Assembly: GCF_003574135.1 (NCBI RefSeq) | Contig: NZ_AP018341.1 | Location: forward strand, 868,001 to 932,000 | DNA length: 64,000 nucleotides | Reading direction: 5' to 3' | DNA from: a cyanobacterium endosymbiont of Rhopalodia gibberula | GTDB taxonomy: Bacteria; Cyanobacteriota; Cyanobacteriia; Cyanobacteriales; Microcystaceae | Notes under the pieces: model-generated | Databases searched by the model: none | Told to the model about the DNA's origin: nothing | What the model saw: only the letters and a program-made list of their open reading frames with translations | Shown: piece by piece, positions 9,301 through 19,719 of the stretch | Numbering within the stretch: position 1 is the first letter of the stretch | How the letters are laid out: every line of letters starts with the position of its first letter | Position numbers and translations under genes: made by a program

Positions 9301-10113
9301 GTTACTAATAAAAAGCTTGATTTACTCATTGGTCTGATGAGTATTATTACATATAATTCAACGAGGGTCTTGTCCCTAACCCTATTTCAGAGCTAACAGT
9401 GGATTACTCATCTCTGAAAAAATTGCTACCGTCTAGAGTAGCACTGAAATGTTATTTCAAGTGGCAGTCACTTCTTCGCTTGAGGACCTACTTCTTAGTT
9501 TTATTATGTAAATAGTAGGAAACCTCATCTTATGAGTAGAAATCCAATATAATCAAAAACAATTTTTCAGGCATTATATTTGGGAGACGAAGGGTGGAGT
9601 ATATTTTGATTTAATCAAATTAACTACTTTAAGTTATAAAAATACAACCACTGTTGCTTAAAATAGAGAAGAAAATTATAAGTTTGTAGGTATTAAAATC
9701 ACCATAGCTGCTTTGTTTTTTTTAAAAGCAGTTGTTGGTGAGGTTTTAAGGCTTGTAATCGATAAGAAGAGCGTTAACTTTTTTGATCAAGTTTAAGATA
9801 TTCAGGACAAACAAATAGCCATTGTTACTGAAAGCACAGAAAACAATAAGCCAAATATAGCAAAGCACAGTTATTACCATATTTCAATTCAGAACAGTCC
9901 GTTGATTATTTAAAATTAGGTCAGGTACGAACAGTTATATTGAGACCTTCCTATCCTAGGATACTATTTATCAGTTGCTACTTACTGCTAAAGGATTGTG
10001 GATAAAGAGTGTATTTTTTTACAATTAAAAATTCGGTACATTAATGATTTGAATATTATTATGCAGTTAAAGAAGATTATAATAAATTATTCAAAAGCAA
10101 GTCCAAAGGTATG
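9301..10113 (+). pseudogene. GluR0-like ligand-gated K+ channel receptor, decayed
   Basis: Three parts appear in the order of a prokaryotic ionotropic glutamate receptor. The first ligand-binding half is LDLLIGLMSI, then LSLTLFQS (9313-9400). A pore region follows, GVYFDLIKLTTLSYKNTTT (about 9594-9650), where functional channels have TTVGYGD. The second ligand-binding half is IQDKQIAIVTESTE (about 9800-9840), ending with the family's KEDxxNKLF-type helix near 10070-10095. Stops and frame slips occur throughout. In Synechocystis GluR0 the same arrangement makes a glutamate-gated K+ channel. A plain solute-binding protein would lack the middle part, so the receptor assignment is preferred but not certain. 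Confidence 0.6.
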
Positions 10114-10215
10114 AACAAGTCAATAATTTAGATTGTTAGAGTCCAAACTCATTTGTCTCTTAATTAAGAACAACAAGGTTTAGAGAAAATTACTTCTTCA
10201 ATGTAAAAACATTAA

Positions 10216-11292
10216 TTATCGATGTCTGGGAGGGCGTAATGCAGGAAAAAGACGAATTGGACCTAAAATCTGGTTGAGTTCTCGTAATTGTTCAGGGGTT
10301 CCCATACAAATGAGTAAATCTCCAGCAAGTAAGATGGTATCTCCTGTCGGACCACCTATAAGGGCTCCATCAGACCGGCGAATTGCTAACACTAATGCCC
10401 CAGATTTCGACCTTAACCTAGCCTCACTGAGGGTTTTTCCTACACAAGGACAAAATTGTGGATCAAGCAGGAATTCTTCCATATAAAATGTGCGCTCAGT
10501 TCCTGTTAAAATTCCATCCACAAAGTCCATCACTTGAGGACGTAAGGCCGCTGCTGCTAAGCGTTTTCCTCCTGTAATATAGGGAGATACCACCGCATCA
10601 GCCCCAGCTCGTTGTAATTTGAGAACAGCTTCTTCTGTACTGGCACGAGCGATCGCTCTAATATTAGGATTTAGGGTTTTTGCTGATAGGACAGTGTAAA
10701 GATTTTCCGCGTCAGAGGTTAAGGCCGACACAATACAGGCAGCCTTATCGATTTTGGCACTTATGAGACATTCATCGAGGGTTGCATCTCCTTGAATCAC
10801 TATGTAGCCTAGTTGCTTGGCTTCTTCCAATTGCTCGGTACGCGAATCAATAATTACAAAAGGAATGTCTTCTGCGGTAAATTCTACAGCTACCTGACGG
10901 GCGGTACGGCCATAACCGCAGACTATACAATGATGTTCTAACGTATCAATCAAGCGTTTCTCCTGTCGTTGTTTAATTCCTTCTTGAAAATACCCTTGAA
11001 TTAATGCTTCGGTTAGACGATTAACAATATAACCAATGGTGATCAATCCCATCAAGATCAGGAAAATAGTAAATAATCGCGATCTATCTTGGAGAGGATG
11101 AATTTCTGAAAATCCTACTGTAGATAGGGTGATCATGGTCATATAGGCTGAATCAATAACAGACCATTTTTCGACTAATGAATACCAAACGGTTCCCAGT
11201 CCAAAGACTCCTGCTAACGCCAACGCTCCAAACAATAACTCCTTTTGTAAGAGTCGATATTTATCTTGAAATGAGTATAGTGTCATCTCCAT
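10216..11292 (-). CDS. Two-TM potassium channel with RCK (TrkA-N/TrkA-C) domains
   Basis: Inner-membrane K+ channel. Residues about 18-40 form TM1. The pore helix and filter follow (TLSTVGF, filter T58-V59-G60-F61, a common bacterial variant of TVGYG). TM2 spans about 70-95. The cytoplasmic TrkA-N domain starts at CIVCGYGRTARQVA (about 122-135) and binds nucleotide or other ligands that gate the pore. A TrkA-C domain fills the last 80 residues (LLAGDLLICMGTPEQL). At 358 residues it is complete and of MthK type. One HIP1 octamer lies inside (10649-10656). A 99-bp fragment about 91% identical to part of this gene occurs upstream at 12004-12102. Confidence 0.92.
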   Translation of the reverse strand: MEMTLYSFQDKYRLLQKELLFGALALAGVFGLGTVWYSLVEKWSVIDSAYMTMITLSTVGFSEIHPLQDRSRLFTIFLILMGLITIGYIVNRLTEALIQGYFQEGIKQRQEKRLIDTLEHHCIVCGYGRTARQVAVEFTAEDIPFVIIDSRTEQLEEAKQLGYIVIQGDATLDECLISAKIDKAACIVSALTSDAENLYTVLSAKTLNPNIRAIARASTEEAVLKLQRAGADAVVSPYITGGKRLAAAALRPQVMDFVDGILTGTERTFYMEEFLLDPQFCPCVGKTLSEARLRSKSGALVLAIRRSDGALIGGPTGDTILLAGDLLICMGTPEQLRELNQILGPIRLFPALRPPRHR

Positions 11293-13424
11293 CTCACCTA
11301 ATTACTTACCATGTTTTTTCCCTGTGATTTTCCATTAAAAGTCTGTTTTTTAATTGAAAATTAACGTAATTGAGCTTTTTCCAAGAGATATCCTTTAAGA
11401 CTACTTCAACTTATCTAAAATTAGACTCAAGTTTCCTTCTAAGTTATCGACTAAGTTTGTTAATTATTTAACAATAATTTAGGTTTTAATTATGACTCCT
11501 AATCAACTCTATAATCTCTAACACGTAACAGTTTATTTGGCTATAATAGTTACAAAAAACATAACTTTTTGGTTAATTAACCTGTGACTATTTCTCAAGT
11601 GTTAAGCAATGATCTTTGCCCTTGTTGATTTTACCATTTTATTTAAAGGAACGATAACATATTCTCTAAAAATATGACAAGTCTTCCAAAGAAATTATAA
11701 AGTTAGGATAATCACTGATTTTTTATCTTGTTACTACATCAGACCATAAGTTACTCTCCTAATTTTATTGATTTTAAGTAGCATATCGCTAAATTCTTTA
11801 ATCAACAAATAAGTTGGACAGTTGAAACCAATAAACATAATCAAACAATACAATTTAGTGGTTTAAAATAATTATATTTTTTGTCACTACCAGGTTAAGT
11901 AGACTCGTACAGATGTCATTTAAATTTTTATAAAAAAATATTAGTTTAAACTGTAAAATTACTAAGAAAATTAATAAAAAGCATAAAAAAAGTCATCATA
12001 GTTTAATTACAAAAGGAATGTACCCTGTGGTAAATTATACAGCTACCTGACAGGCGGTACGTCCATAACCTCAGACTATACAATGATGTTTTAACGTATC
12101 AATAAAAATAAATAGTAAAATCATATAGGCAACAATTAGATTATAAAAAAGAATAATTTAAAAAAAAAATAGCAGATTATTTAACCAGATAGTTTTACAA
12201 AACTGTGACATTGCTTTAGTTAATTTAACTCCTTAATCAAATCTATAAAGGTTAGTCATAAATGGAGTTGATGTCGTTAAATCTAGAGATATTTGTGACA
12301 CTTTTGAGATGTTTTTTAGAGAAGATTAGCGTGAAAATTTAGCTCATAGTTATATAAATAGTTATAGGATTGTTGCTTGTAATTTTACCCTCTCTTGAGA
12401 ACGTAATTCTAAACTATTATTTCTACAATTTTAAATACTTTTAAATAAATCCATCATCTTAATCAAGAGTTTTTTTATTTATATCAGTTAGGTGGTTGAG
12501 AAATAATTACTGTCGAGTGGCTAAATTTTCTAAGAACAACTTTTTAAGAAAATTACCAGTAAATTGGCAAAACTAATGATAAGTTTTACTGTATCAATTC
12601 TGAATAAACTTACATTTATTATAGTAACTTTTTATATTACTGATACATTCATATTCTTGAAGATATCGATAATCTCCACAGTAAATTAGCCTTTAATATT
12701 AGTTGATAATAAATATTAACCACGAGATGATTTAATCAATTCAGCAGAATATATTGAATAAATAATTATTAAGTTTATGTATTAAAATCTATAATCTAAG
12801 CCTAGATTAGGATATTATCGATCCTTGAATTTCTGTTTCTCATTATATTTTTGTACTCATAACAGTATACAATTAGACGAAAAATTACTAGTAGAAAATG
12901 TTTGAGTTATCTAGTAAACTAATAGTGGAATAACTAAAACGTACTATTACGAATAGATAATAATGGAATTAAATTTATCTATGTGAACTCTAAACTGAAT
13001 CAAATATTATTGTAATAAGGCATTTTTATTAGCTATAATTATACAAGGCTAAGTCAACTGTTACAAAACAGATAGTTAAAAAATATTCACTTTTTACATT
13101 TTTAAAAAATTATTTTGAGCCTCATGAACTTGATTTAGCTCAGATAATGCCTGATACGTCTTAGGGGAACCACATTAGCCTTGAAGTGGAGTTTGATAAA
13201 GTGGTTTTGATCTTCAAAATTGGATTGTGCTAATTCTTTAACATAATTTTTCCCTCAATGGAGTACGCTTTGTTTTGCTGCTTTCTTGAAAGCATTGGGC
13301 GAATGTTAACTTAAATACTATAAAATAGCATTATGCTAGTGATTACATTGAGCCCAGTTTAAAATTTATCGGTAGTGGACAAGACTGGGAAACTGAGGAG
13401 TATAAAAATACTGTAAAAGAGAAT
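11293..13424. other. Long decayed spacer with coding debris
   Basis: About 2.1 kb without an intact gene. It contains the K+ channel fragment at 12004-12102. On the plus strand, CDIALVNLTP followed by NGVDVVKSRDICDTF is readable at 12205-12310. FLKNYFEPHELDLAQIMPD and ISLEVEFDKVVLIF are readable at 13095-13215. Both look like former protein sequence, but I cannot assign families. Nothing else stands out. Confidence 0.5.
12004..12102 (-). pseudogene. Fragment of a second K+ channel gene
   Basis: These 99 bp align without gaps to 10852-10950 of the intact channel with nine differences. The minus-strand reading IDTLKHHCIV-stop-GYGRTACQVAV-stop matches the start of the TrkA-N domain but carries two stops. 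Orientation is the same as the intact gene, 0.7 kb upstream of its start. No other part of the channel is clearly recognisable, so this is either the last trace of a tandem paralogue or a small local duplication. Confidence 0.85.
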
Positions 13425-14579
13425 CTAGACATTTGAGAAAATTCTGTCAGAAACAAAATCACTAGTAGTAGATACCATTGCTGCTAATAACTGTTCAGAT
13501 GAAACAACAAAAGGAAGGCGGTGAATATCTGATTCAGGACAACAAGTGACATCTGCTGCTCGGCGCAATTCACCTAATGTCACGTTAGATAACCCTAACT
13601 CTTCTAAGGTTTTTGGTAAACCAATTTCCTCGTAAAATTTTAGTAATTGCTGTCGAGAGGAAACCGCCAACTGATTGCTTTGGATCATTTCCTCTAGGCG
13701 CAGTTGAACTAGAATGCCATAGGCAACTTTTTCCCCGTGTAAAATACTGTGGGCTGCCCTAATATGGGTTAATCCATTGTGTACTGCATGGGCAGCTACA
13801 GTACGGCAATTAGCTCCACCTAATCCTCCAATAACTCCAGCTAATAACACACAAGCATCAACTACTTCTCGCCACACCTCACCTCCAGGAGTTTTCAGGG
13901 CAGCTACTGACTTCTGAAACAATAGATCCCGTAATACTCGTGCTTGTTGAACAGCAGCAATGGTAAGGGTAGTAGTAGAATCACCACTACTGACAGAAGC
14001 TTCATACCATTTAGCAATCGCATCGCCTATCCCTGCCACTAAAGTCCGTTCTGAGGCCGTTTTGATAATAGCGTAGTCTAAAATCAGTAAATCGGGGCAT
14101 CTTGATAAAGAAACATCGTGTTGAAATGCCCCTTCATTAGAATAAAGATTTGACAAAGCTGTCCACGCTGCACAGGTAGCTGCTGAAGTTGGGACAGTGA
14201 TAATAGGCAACTGACGTTGATGGGCGAGTAATTTTGCAATATCAAGAGCTTTACCTCCCCCCACCCCGATAATAACATCTCCTTGATGCTCCTTAAGTGT
14301 CGTTTTAAGAGCGTCTAAAGAGCTCTCTGAACAGTCCGGCGTATAGATGGCATAGGCTGACTTTAACCTACACTTACTAAAGATAGGATCAAAGTGGGGG
14401 GAAATAACCTTAAGAGTTTGCTGTCCTCCCACGACTAAAGGACGTTGGCCAAAATCGGCGATCACGTTTCGAGCTTGAAACAGGACCCCCTCTCCCTTGA
14501 TCACTTGACTAGGGGAGACTAACAAAGGGGTTAAGGTTGTAGACACACAAGGAGAGACAGGAGAAGTTTTTGAGGGCAT
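13425..14579 (-). CDS. Iron-containing alcohol dehydrogenase family, GldA-like
   Basis: NAD-linked polyol dehydrogenase of the glycerol dehydrogenase branch. The 384-residue protein has an N-terminal Rossmann-like domain with the GVGGGKALDIAK nucleotide motif (about 101-112) and a helical C-terminal domain. Its metal ligands are seen as the aspartate in GIGDAIAKWYE (about 179-189) and the histidines in AAHAVHNGLTHI and HSILHGEKVAYG (about 260-285), the D-H-H set of GldA. The true substrate in cyanobacteria is not established. The first 20 residues are Ser/Thr/Pro-rich and poorly defined, so the start could be further downstream. It lies alone, with the stress gene next on the same strand 182 bp upstream. 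Confidence 0.85.
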   Translation of the reverse strand: MPSKTSPVSPCVSTTLTPLLVSPSQVIKGEGVLFQARNVIADFGQRPLVVGGQQTLKVISPHFDPIFSKCRLKSAYAIYTPDCSESSLDALKTTLKEHQGDVIIGVGGGKALDIAKLLAHQRQLPIITVPTSAATCAAWTALSNLYSNEGAFQHDVSLSRCPDLLILDYAIIKTASERTLVAGIGDAIAKWYEASVSSGDSTTTLTIAAVQQARVLRDLLFQKSVAALKTPGGEVWREVVDACVLLAGVIGGLGGANCRTVAAHAVHNGLTHIRAAHSILHGEKVAYGILVQLRLEEMIQSNQLAVSSRQQLLKFYEEIGLPKTLEELGLSNVTLGELRRAADVTCCPESDIHRLPFVVSSEQLLAAMVSTTSDFVSDRIFSNV

Positions 14580-14761
14580 TGCTACGGACTAGTCTAGTCT
14601 TGTTAAATTGAATATACTTAATGATTCAATTTGGCAAATCGATTAAGTTAATCACACTTTAACTCAAAAAACAGATCTCTCCCAAGTTTCAAGGAAAGTG
14701 GAAGAGACAGAGAGAGAAACAACAGAAAAACTTTAACTTTTATCTTTTGCCTTATCGAAAT

Positions 14762-15175
14762 TTAGGGAATAATTAACACGGGACAAGGAGATAGGTTAAT
14801 CACACGGTTAGTAACGCTCTCGGATGCGCCTTCCATCGTTAAACCCAGTCCTCGACACCCCATAATAATTAAATCTGCATTAACTTCATCAGCCACATCG
14901 CAAATAACAAATGATGGCATTCCCTCCCGTTCAATAAGATCAGCCTCAATGCCTTTGTTAGCAAAAAGTGCCTGAGCCCCTTGTAGCAATTTTGCTACTG
15001 CATCAGTAGAACCCATAATCCTCTCTTGTTCAGTTTTTTGTTCTTCTGACGGTTTTTCTACAACCGATAGTAATATAAGACGACTATTGTAGATTTTAAC
15101 GATATTAGCTACGGTTTCCGCAGCTTCACGGGTTTCTCGACTTTGATCCACAGGGAATAAAACGGTAGTAAACAT
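14762..15175 (-). CDS. Universal stress protein (UspA family)
   Basis: Small cytosolic protein of 137 residues with one Usp domain. It has the opening LFPVDQSRETREA, the ADLIIMGCRGLGL segment (about 101-113) and the terminal CPVLIIP. The ATP-binding consensus G-2x-G-9x-G-S/T is imperfect: after GCRG the spacing fits, but the terminal glycine is replaced. ATP binding is therefore uncertain. The role in the family is stress survival and signalling, with no specific partner predictable. It is divergent from pgk across a 200-bp intergenic region that must hold both promoters. Confidence 0.92.
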   Translation of the reverse strand: MFTTVLFPVDQSRETREAAETVANIVKIYNSRLILLSVVEKPSEEQKTEQERIMGSTDAVAKLLQGAQALFANKGIEADLIEREGMPSFVICDVADEVNADLIIMGCRGLGLTMEGASESVTNRVINLSPCPVLIIP

Positions 15176-15377
15176 GACTTATCTATCTCCTGTACGTATC
15201 ATTCCAAGATAATCAGGAACATCAAATACCGCCTGATTTCTTGCCTGTATTCCCATTATCTCAATAATTATTCAATATTAATCTTAATAAAGAAATAATC
15301 TTGAGTTATTTTTTAGTCAATATCGATGTTAGTCTTTTTTTGTAATTATCGAGCAATTATTTTAGAGGAGATTGACA

Positions 15378-16580
15378 ATGGCTAAAAAGACTATTCTAAA
15401 CTTATCGGCGGACGAATTAGCTGGAAGGCGGGTTTTGGTTCGCGTTGATTTTAATGTTCCCCTCGATGGAAGAACCATTGTTGATGATACTCGAATTCGG
15501 ACAGCCTTACCAACCATCAAAGATTTAATGGAAAAAGGATCTAAGGTAATTCTCTGTAGTCACATGGGTCGTCCCAAAGGCAGAGTGGTGAATAGTATGC
15601 GCCTTACCCCTGTCGCTGCACGTTTGTCTGAATTATTAGAACAAGAGGTGGTAGTATGTCCTGATTGTGTAGGAGACTCCGTCACTGCAAAGCTTAGTAA
15701 GCTTGAAAACAGTCAAGTGGCTTTACTCGAAAACCTCCGCTTCCATGCAGAGGAAGAGAAAAATGATTCCGAATTTGCCAAGCAATTGGCTTCTAATGCA
15801 GATTTATATGTCAATGATGCTTTTGGAACTGCTCACCGTGCCCATGCTTCCACTGAAGGAGTCACTCACTATCTTAGCCCTAGTGTTGCGGGCTATTTAA
15901 TTGAGAAGGAACTCAATTATCTTCAAACAGCGCTCAAAAACCCCCAACGTCCCTTAGCAGCAATTATTGGTGGTTCCAAAGTTTCTGACAAAATTAGAGT
16001 AATTGAAACCCTACTAGAAAAATGTGACAAGCTGATTATTGGTGGAGGAATGATTTTTACCTTCTATAAAGCTCGTGGTTTGAGTGTTGGTAAGTCTTTA
16101 ATCGAAAATGATAAATTAGAATTAGCTAAGTATCTCGAAGCTAAAGCTAAAAAAAAGGGGGTAGATTTTTTATTACCTTCTGATGTAGTTTTAGCTGACA
16201 ATTTTGCTTCAAATGCTAATCATAAAACTGTTAGCGTTGATAGCATTGAAGAAGGCTGGATGGGGTTGGATATCGGACCTAATTCCATTAAATTATTCCA
16301 AGAAGCTTTAGCTGATTGTAAAGTAGTAATTTGGAATGGGCCTATGGGGGTTTTTGAATTCGATAAATTCTCCATTGGAACGGAAGCGATCGCCCGGACT
16401 TTAGCGGATTTAACGGAGACCGGAACCACTACTATCATTGGAGGCGGCGACTCTATTGCTGCGGTAGAAAAAGTTGGGGTTGCTAAAAGAATGAGTCACA
16501 TTTCCACTGGCGGTGCTGCAAGTCTAGAGTTTTTAGAAGGTAAAACTTTACCTGGTATCACTGCTCTAGATGAAGTTTAA
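15378..16580 (+). CDS. pgk: Phosphoglycerate kinase
   Basis: Transfers phosphate between 1,3-bisphosphoglycerate and ADP in glycolysis, or in reverse in carbon fixation. The 400-residue protein is normal length. It has [12 protein letters not shown] (about 19-30), SHMGRPKG (about 60-67), [17 protein letters not shown] (about 197-205), NGPMGVFE and [11 protein letters not shown] (about 354-364), so both substrate domains are intact. The start is the ATG at 15378, six bases after an in-frame TTG, because GAGGAG sits at the right distance upstream (15365-15370). One HIP1 octamer lies inside (16386-16393). A hairpin at 16718-16742 closes both this gene and the converging petE. Confidence 0.97.
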   Translation: MAKKTILNLSADELAGRRVLVRVDFNVPLDGRTIVDDTRIRTALPTIKDLMEKGSKVILCSHMGRPKGRVVNSMRLTPVAARLSELLEQEVVVCPDCVGDSVTAKLSKLENSQVALLENLRFHAEEEKNDSEFAKQLASNADLYVNDAFGTAHRAHASTEGVTHYLSPSVAGYLIEKELNYLQTALKNPQRPLAAIIGGSKVSDKIRVIETLLEKCDKLIIGGGMIFTFYKARGLSVGKSLIENDKLELAKYLEAKAKKKGVDFLLPSDVVLADNFASNANHKTVSVDSIEEGWMGLDIGPNSIKLFQEALADCKVVIWNGPMGVFEFDKFSIGTEAIARTLADLTETGTTTIIGGGDSIAAVEKVGVAKRMSHISTGGAASLEFLEGKTLPGITALDEV

Positions 16581-16717
16581 TGTTTAGCCTAGTCGATTGT
16601 TTAAGTAGACAAAATTAAAATTGAGTTATTAGCGATAATAATAGATTTTGTTTCTTGCCTAAATTCTCAGTGTCTAGAAAATCTTCTTGTTCAAGAAAAC
16701 TTTATACTAAAATAATA

Positions 16718-16742
16718 CCCACGAATGAATGCTATCCGTGGG
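16718..16742. terminator. Shared terminator between pgk and petE
   Basis: CCCACG (16718-16723) pairs with CGTGGG (16737-16742) over a 13-nt loop. T-rich tracts follow on both strands: CTTAATTTT after it on plus, TATTATTTTAG on minus. Its position between two converging genes suggests it works in both directions. Confidence 0.7.
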
Positions 16743-16787
16743 CTTAATTTTCCTAAATAATTAATTCCCAATTAATTAGATTAGAAA

Positions 16788-17147
16788 CTACTTGACGATT
16801 ATTTTACCCACCATACCAGCACCACGATGGGGTTCACACCAGTAGGTGTATTCCCCAGGTTCGTTAAAAGTGGTTTCAAAAGATTCTCCAGGGGAAAAGA
16901 CAAGACCCTCATGGTTGTACTCACTCGCCTTGTCAAAAACAACGTTGTGGGGAGGTAATTTATTATTTACCCACTTAACGGTGTCTCCAGCACTGATTTT
17001 AACTTGCTTAGGTTGAAACGCAAGCATTCCGTTATCTGCACCCATTTTCACCGTAACAGTTTCAGCAGCAACAGGGCTAACAGCTACAAGGAAGCTAGAA
17101 ACGACCAGCACAACAGTAGCAAAAAATAAGCCTAATTTGTTCGACAT
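16788..17147 (-). CDS. petE: Plastocyanin
   Basis: Blue copper protein carrying electrons from cytochrome f to photosystem I or to a terminal oxidase in the thylakoid lumen. The 119-residue precursor has a signal peptide ending about residue 28 (VSPVAA before ETVTV). All four copper ligands are present: His67 (LPPHNVVF), Cys104, His107 and Met112 (CEPHRGAGM). Every key residue is kept, so the gene is under selection although the light-harvesting side appears lost (see petH). If photosystem I is absent, the likely acceptor is cytochrome c oxidase; that is inference. It is a single gene converging on pgk. Confidence 0.96.
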   Translation of the reverse strand: MSNKLGLFFATVVLVVSSFLVAVSPVAAETVTVKMGADNGMLAFQPKQVKISAGDTVKWVNNKLPPHNVVFDKASEYNHEGLVFSPGESFETTFNEPGEYTYWCEPHRGAGMVGKIIVK

Positions 17148-17282
17148 TCGGTTAATCCTGTAAATAGTTTAATGACCTTAGCGGTTTAGCTTGTAACTTA
17201 TTTTACTATGTTTACTCAAATATGACTACCAACTTTGACAGTTTGTCTTTTGACAAATCCCTAAAACTTTGCTGGTGACTAC

Positions 17283-18470
17283 CTATTGCTGGTAACAAAT
17301 TCCCGCTTGTTGAAGACGGAGTAGAGCTTCTTCTAGACGATCACAATTAGCAATTAAACTAATACGAACATACCCTTCACCCCCTTCCCCAAAAGCATTA
17401 CCAGGAGTAAACACAATCCCTGTTTTTTGTAACACATCGAAAGCAAAATCCGTCGAATTCATTCCCAATGGACAGGGAACCCAAAGATACATAGTCGCTT
17501 TAGAAGGAGTCATTTCCCAGCCCAATTTTCTTAAGCCGTTAATCAAAAAGTCTCGCCGTTTTTGATAGCGTTCTTGAACTTGTTTGATGTAAATATCTGG
17601 TAGTTGTAAAGCTGTTTGGGCTGCGGTTTGGATAGCGGAAAAGATCCCATAATCCAAATTAGTTTTTAAGGTTCGTAGTCCCTGAATAATATCGGCACTA
17701 CCCACTACAAACCCCACACGCCATCCGGCCATATTGTAAGTTTTCGAGAGAGTATGAAACTCTACCCCAATTTTTTTAGCCCCTGGAATTTCTAATAAAC
17801 TAGTAGGTTGATACCCGTCAAAAGCCAGTTCCGCGTAACACAAATCATGGACTAAAATAACTTCATAGTGATTAGCCCAGTTGACAATTTCCTCAAAGAA
17901 TTCTCTTGGAGCAGTTGCTGTTGTCGGATTATTAGGATAATTGAAATAGATTAGTTTAGCTCGTTGAGCAATGGTTTCAGAGATTTTAGTTAAATCAATC
18001 AACCAGTCTTGTTGAACTGATAGAATAATAGGATATAATTCTCCTCCAGCAATTAAAGGTCCACGAAAATGAGCGGGGTAGGCAGGACTAGGGACTAATA
18101 CCACATCCCCAGGATTCACATAAGCTAAAGCTAAATGAACTAAACCTTCTTTAGAACCAATTAAGGGCAATACTTCACAACTGGGATCGAGATCTACACT
18201 GTAACACTTTTGGTACCAGTCTGTAATGGATTGGCGAAAACTAGCAGTTCCTTCGAAAGGAGGATAGCCGTGGGTTTGTGGTTCAGATAAAGAGGTAATT
18301 GCTGCATTAATGACAGGTTGAGGCGCACAACCGTCGGGATTGCCCATTCCTAAGTCAATTAAATCTAATCCTTGTTCAGTTGCCCGTGCTTTAAGTTCAT
18401 CTAAACGGGCAAAAACATAGGGGGGTAAAGCCTTTAAGCGATCAGCACGGCGAATCCAGTTGACACTCAT
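17283..18470 (-). CDS. Class I/II aminotransferase, aspartate/LL-diaminopimelate aminotransferase type
   Basis: PLP-dependent, cytosolic, 395 residues. It shows IDLGMGNPDG (about 37-46) near the substrate arginine loop, YFNYPNNPTTATAP (about 175-188), VLVHDLCYAELAFDGY with the PLP-binding Asp/Tyr, and the catalytic lysine in HTLSKTYNMAGWRVG (about 238-252). It belongs to the cyanobacterial proteins named aspartate aminotransferase (AspC) and related to LL-diaminopimelate aminotransferases, which make lysine and peptidoglycan precursor. The exact acceptor cannot be fixed from sequence. The ATG at 18470 gives the family's usual WIRRADRLKALPPYVFARL opening. Nothing is missing. Confidence 0.88.
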   Translation of the reverse strand: MSVNWIRRADRLKALPPYVFARLDELKARATEQGLDLIDLGMGNPDGCAPQPVINAAITSLSEPQTHGYPPFEGTASFRQSITDWYQKCYSVDLDPSCEVLPLIGSKEGLVHLALAYVNPGDVVLVPSPAYPAHFRGPLIAGGELYPIILSVQQDWLIDLTKISETIAQRAKLIYFNYPNNPTTATAPREFFEEIVNWANHYEVILVHDLCYAELAFDGYQPTSLLEIPGAKKIGVEFHTLSKTYNMAGWRVGFVVGSADIIQGLRTLKTNLDYGIFSAIQTAAQTALQLPDIYIKQVQERYQKRRDFLINGLRKLGWEMTPSKATMYLWVPCPLGMNSTDFAFDVLQKTGIVFTPGNAFGEGGEGYVRISLIANCDRLEEALLRLQQAGICYQQ

Positions 18471-18660
18471 CGTTACGGAAGCTTAGCAAAATATACACAG
18501 GTTTTTATTCTCCCATCAATGAGGTCATTTTAACTATTTATCTACCGACAATATATTACTTTTCTAGAATTGATAACAAATCAGCGAAAGTTTCTTATGA
18601 GTTTCTTATAGTGTGGGAAAAAAGAATTTTTTGTTTTGGTTTATTCTTGAACTAGGTCAT

Positions 18661-19075
18661 TTTCAGACAGACATATTGAACAGAGGGAATCTATTCTAGT
18701 ACAAGTAGTCTCAGCATTGAGGGTGAGTCCAATCGGTAAAAACTAGCGATCATGTTTTTTTCGGATTTAGCCTGACTTGATTCTACTTTTTCTAAAATTT
18801 AAAGTGGCTTATTGACGTTTTGGGATCGACCATCAATTCTAGCCAAACATCCTAGGATTAGATTTTTAAAAGCTGATGGGAGATTCGATTGAGAAGGCAT
18901 AGGTTTAAGTTTGTTATGGATAGTGGGCTTCATCTCAACCTTCAAAAGAAGAGTTTCCTGAGAAAAGGGGCATTTCCAAAATCTAAAATTTTTACCAATT
19001 CTCTTAAAGCCTCATATCCTGTGACAAAGACGTTACTAGGTTTAATATCTTAGGAAGTGATAAAACTACAACTCC
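18661..19075 (-). pseudogene. Ser/Thr protein kinase, decayed
   Basis: Reading the minus strand, the catalytic loop appears as stop-DIKPSNVFVTG (near 19059) with the essential HRD lost. It is followed in frame by ELVKILDFGNAPF, the DFG metal-binding motif. After a stop, a frameshift and a deletion that removes the activation segment, the C-lobe end is clear: LPSAFKNLILGCLA, then SQNVNKPL-stop-ILEKVE. The kinase N-lobe cannot be found. Bacterial kinases of this Hanks type usually carry a sensor domain after the kinase; remnants downstream are unreadable. Loss of such kinases is common in host-restricted bacteria. Confidence 0.8.
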
Positions 19076-19719
19076 TCATTAAAATAAGATACCTTTATAA
19101 GTATATTTGTTTTATTTTCATTGAAAAATAATTAAGTAAAACACAGCAACACTTAATAATTTCGTTAAGAGGCTTCCCTTCAAAGGATTACATACATATA
19201 GAAGACAATTTCTTTTTCATCCATACCACAGTCTCCAATAATGGACATAGTCTTCCCCTAAGAGAGCAGGAACCGTTCACACAGATTATCCCTACAGTAA
19301 AGTGATCGGATTAAATATAATAGTCGTTGAGGACTTGCAGTGATAAATTCGGGTTGACTTTCTAAGGTCACTTCCATGGTATCAGATTAGATAGTAACCC
19401 CCTAAAATTTCACTTAACGAATAACTAAGTACTATTGTCGAGGCGATAGAAAGTTTTAAGTCCGTTATGCTATTGACGATTATCCAAGATTCAATATCGT
19501 TGGACAATCAAATCAGGGGCAATATAATCTTTTTTCCACTCTTTTTAATGAAGCTGTATTCAAGTATCTGGGCTCTATTGAAAATGTGTCAGCCGATCTG
19601 TCATATCCGATTCCCCTTGACAATAGTGATTAGATACTTTTAGTTTTAAGGTTAAATTTAGGGTGTCTTTCCTATCTTTGATCAATTATCTACATCGTGG
19701 CAATTTACACTGCAACCTT
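19076..19719. other. Decayed spacer upstream of the dead kinase
   Basis: On the minus strand, EVTLESQPEFITASPQRLLY, then LIRSLYCRDNLCERFLLS, can be read (about 19260-19380) before a stop. This was protein sequence, either the start of the kinase gene or a separate gene, but the family is not recognised. The remaining bases up to anmK show nothing assignable. Confidence 0.45.

Noticed and set aside
9570-10113. Plain amino-acid-binding protein pseudogene
   Set aside because: The pore-like segment between the two ligand-binding halves fits a GluR0-like receptor better; kept only as an alternative.
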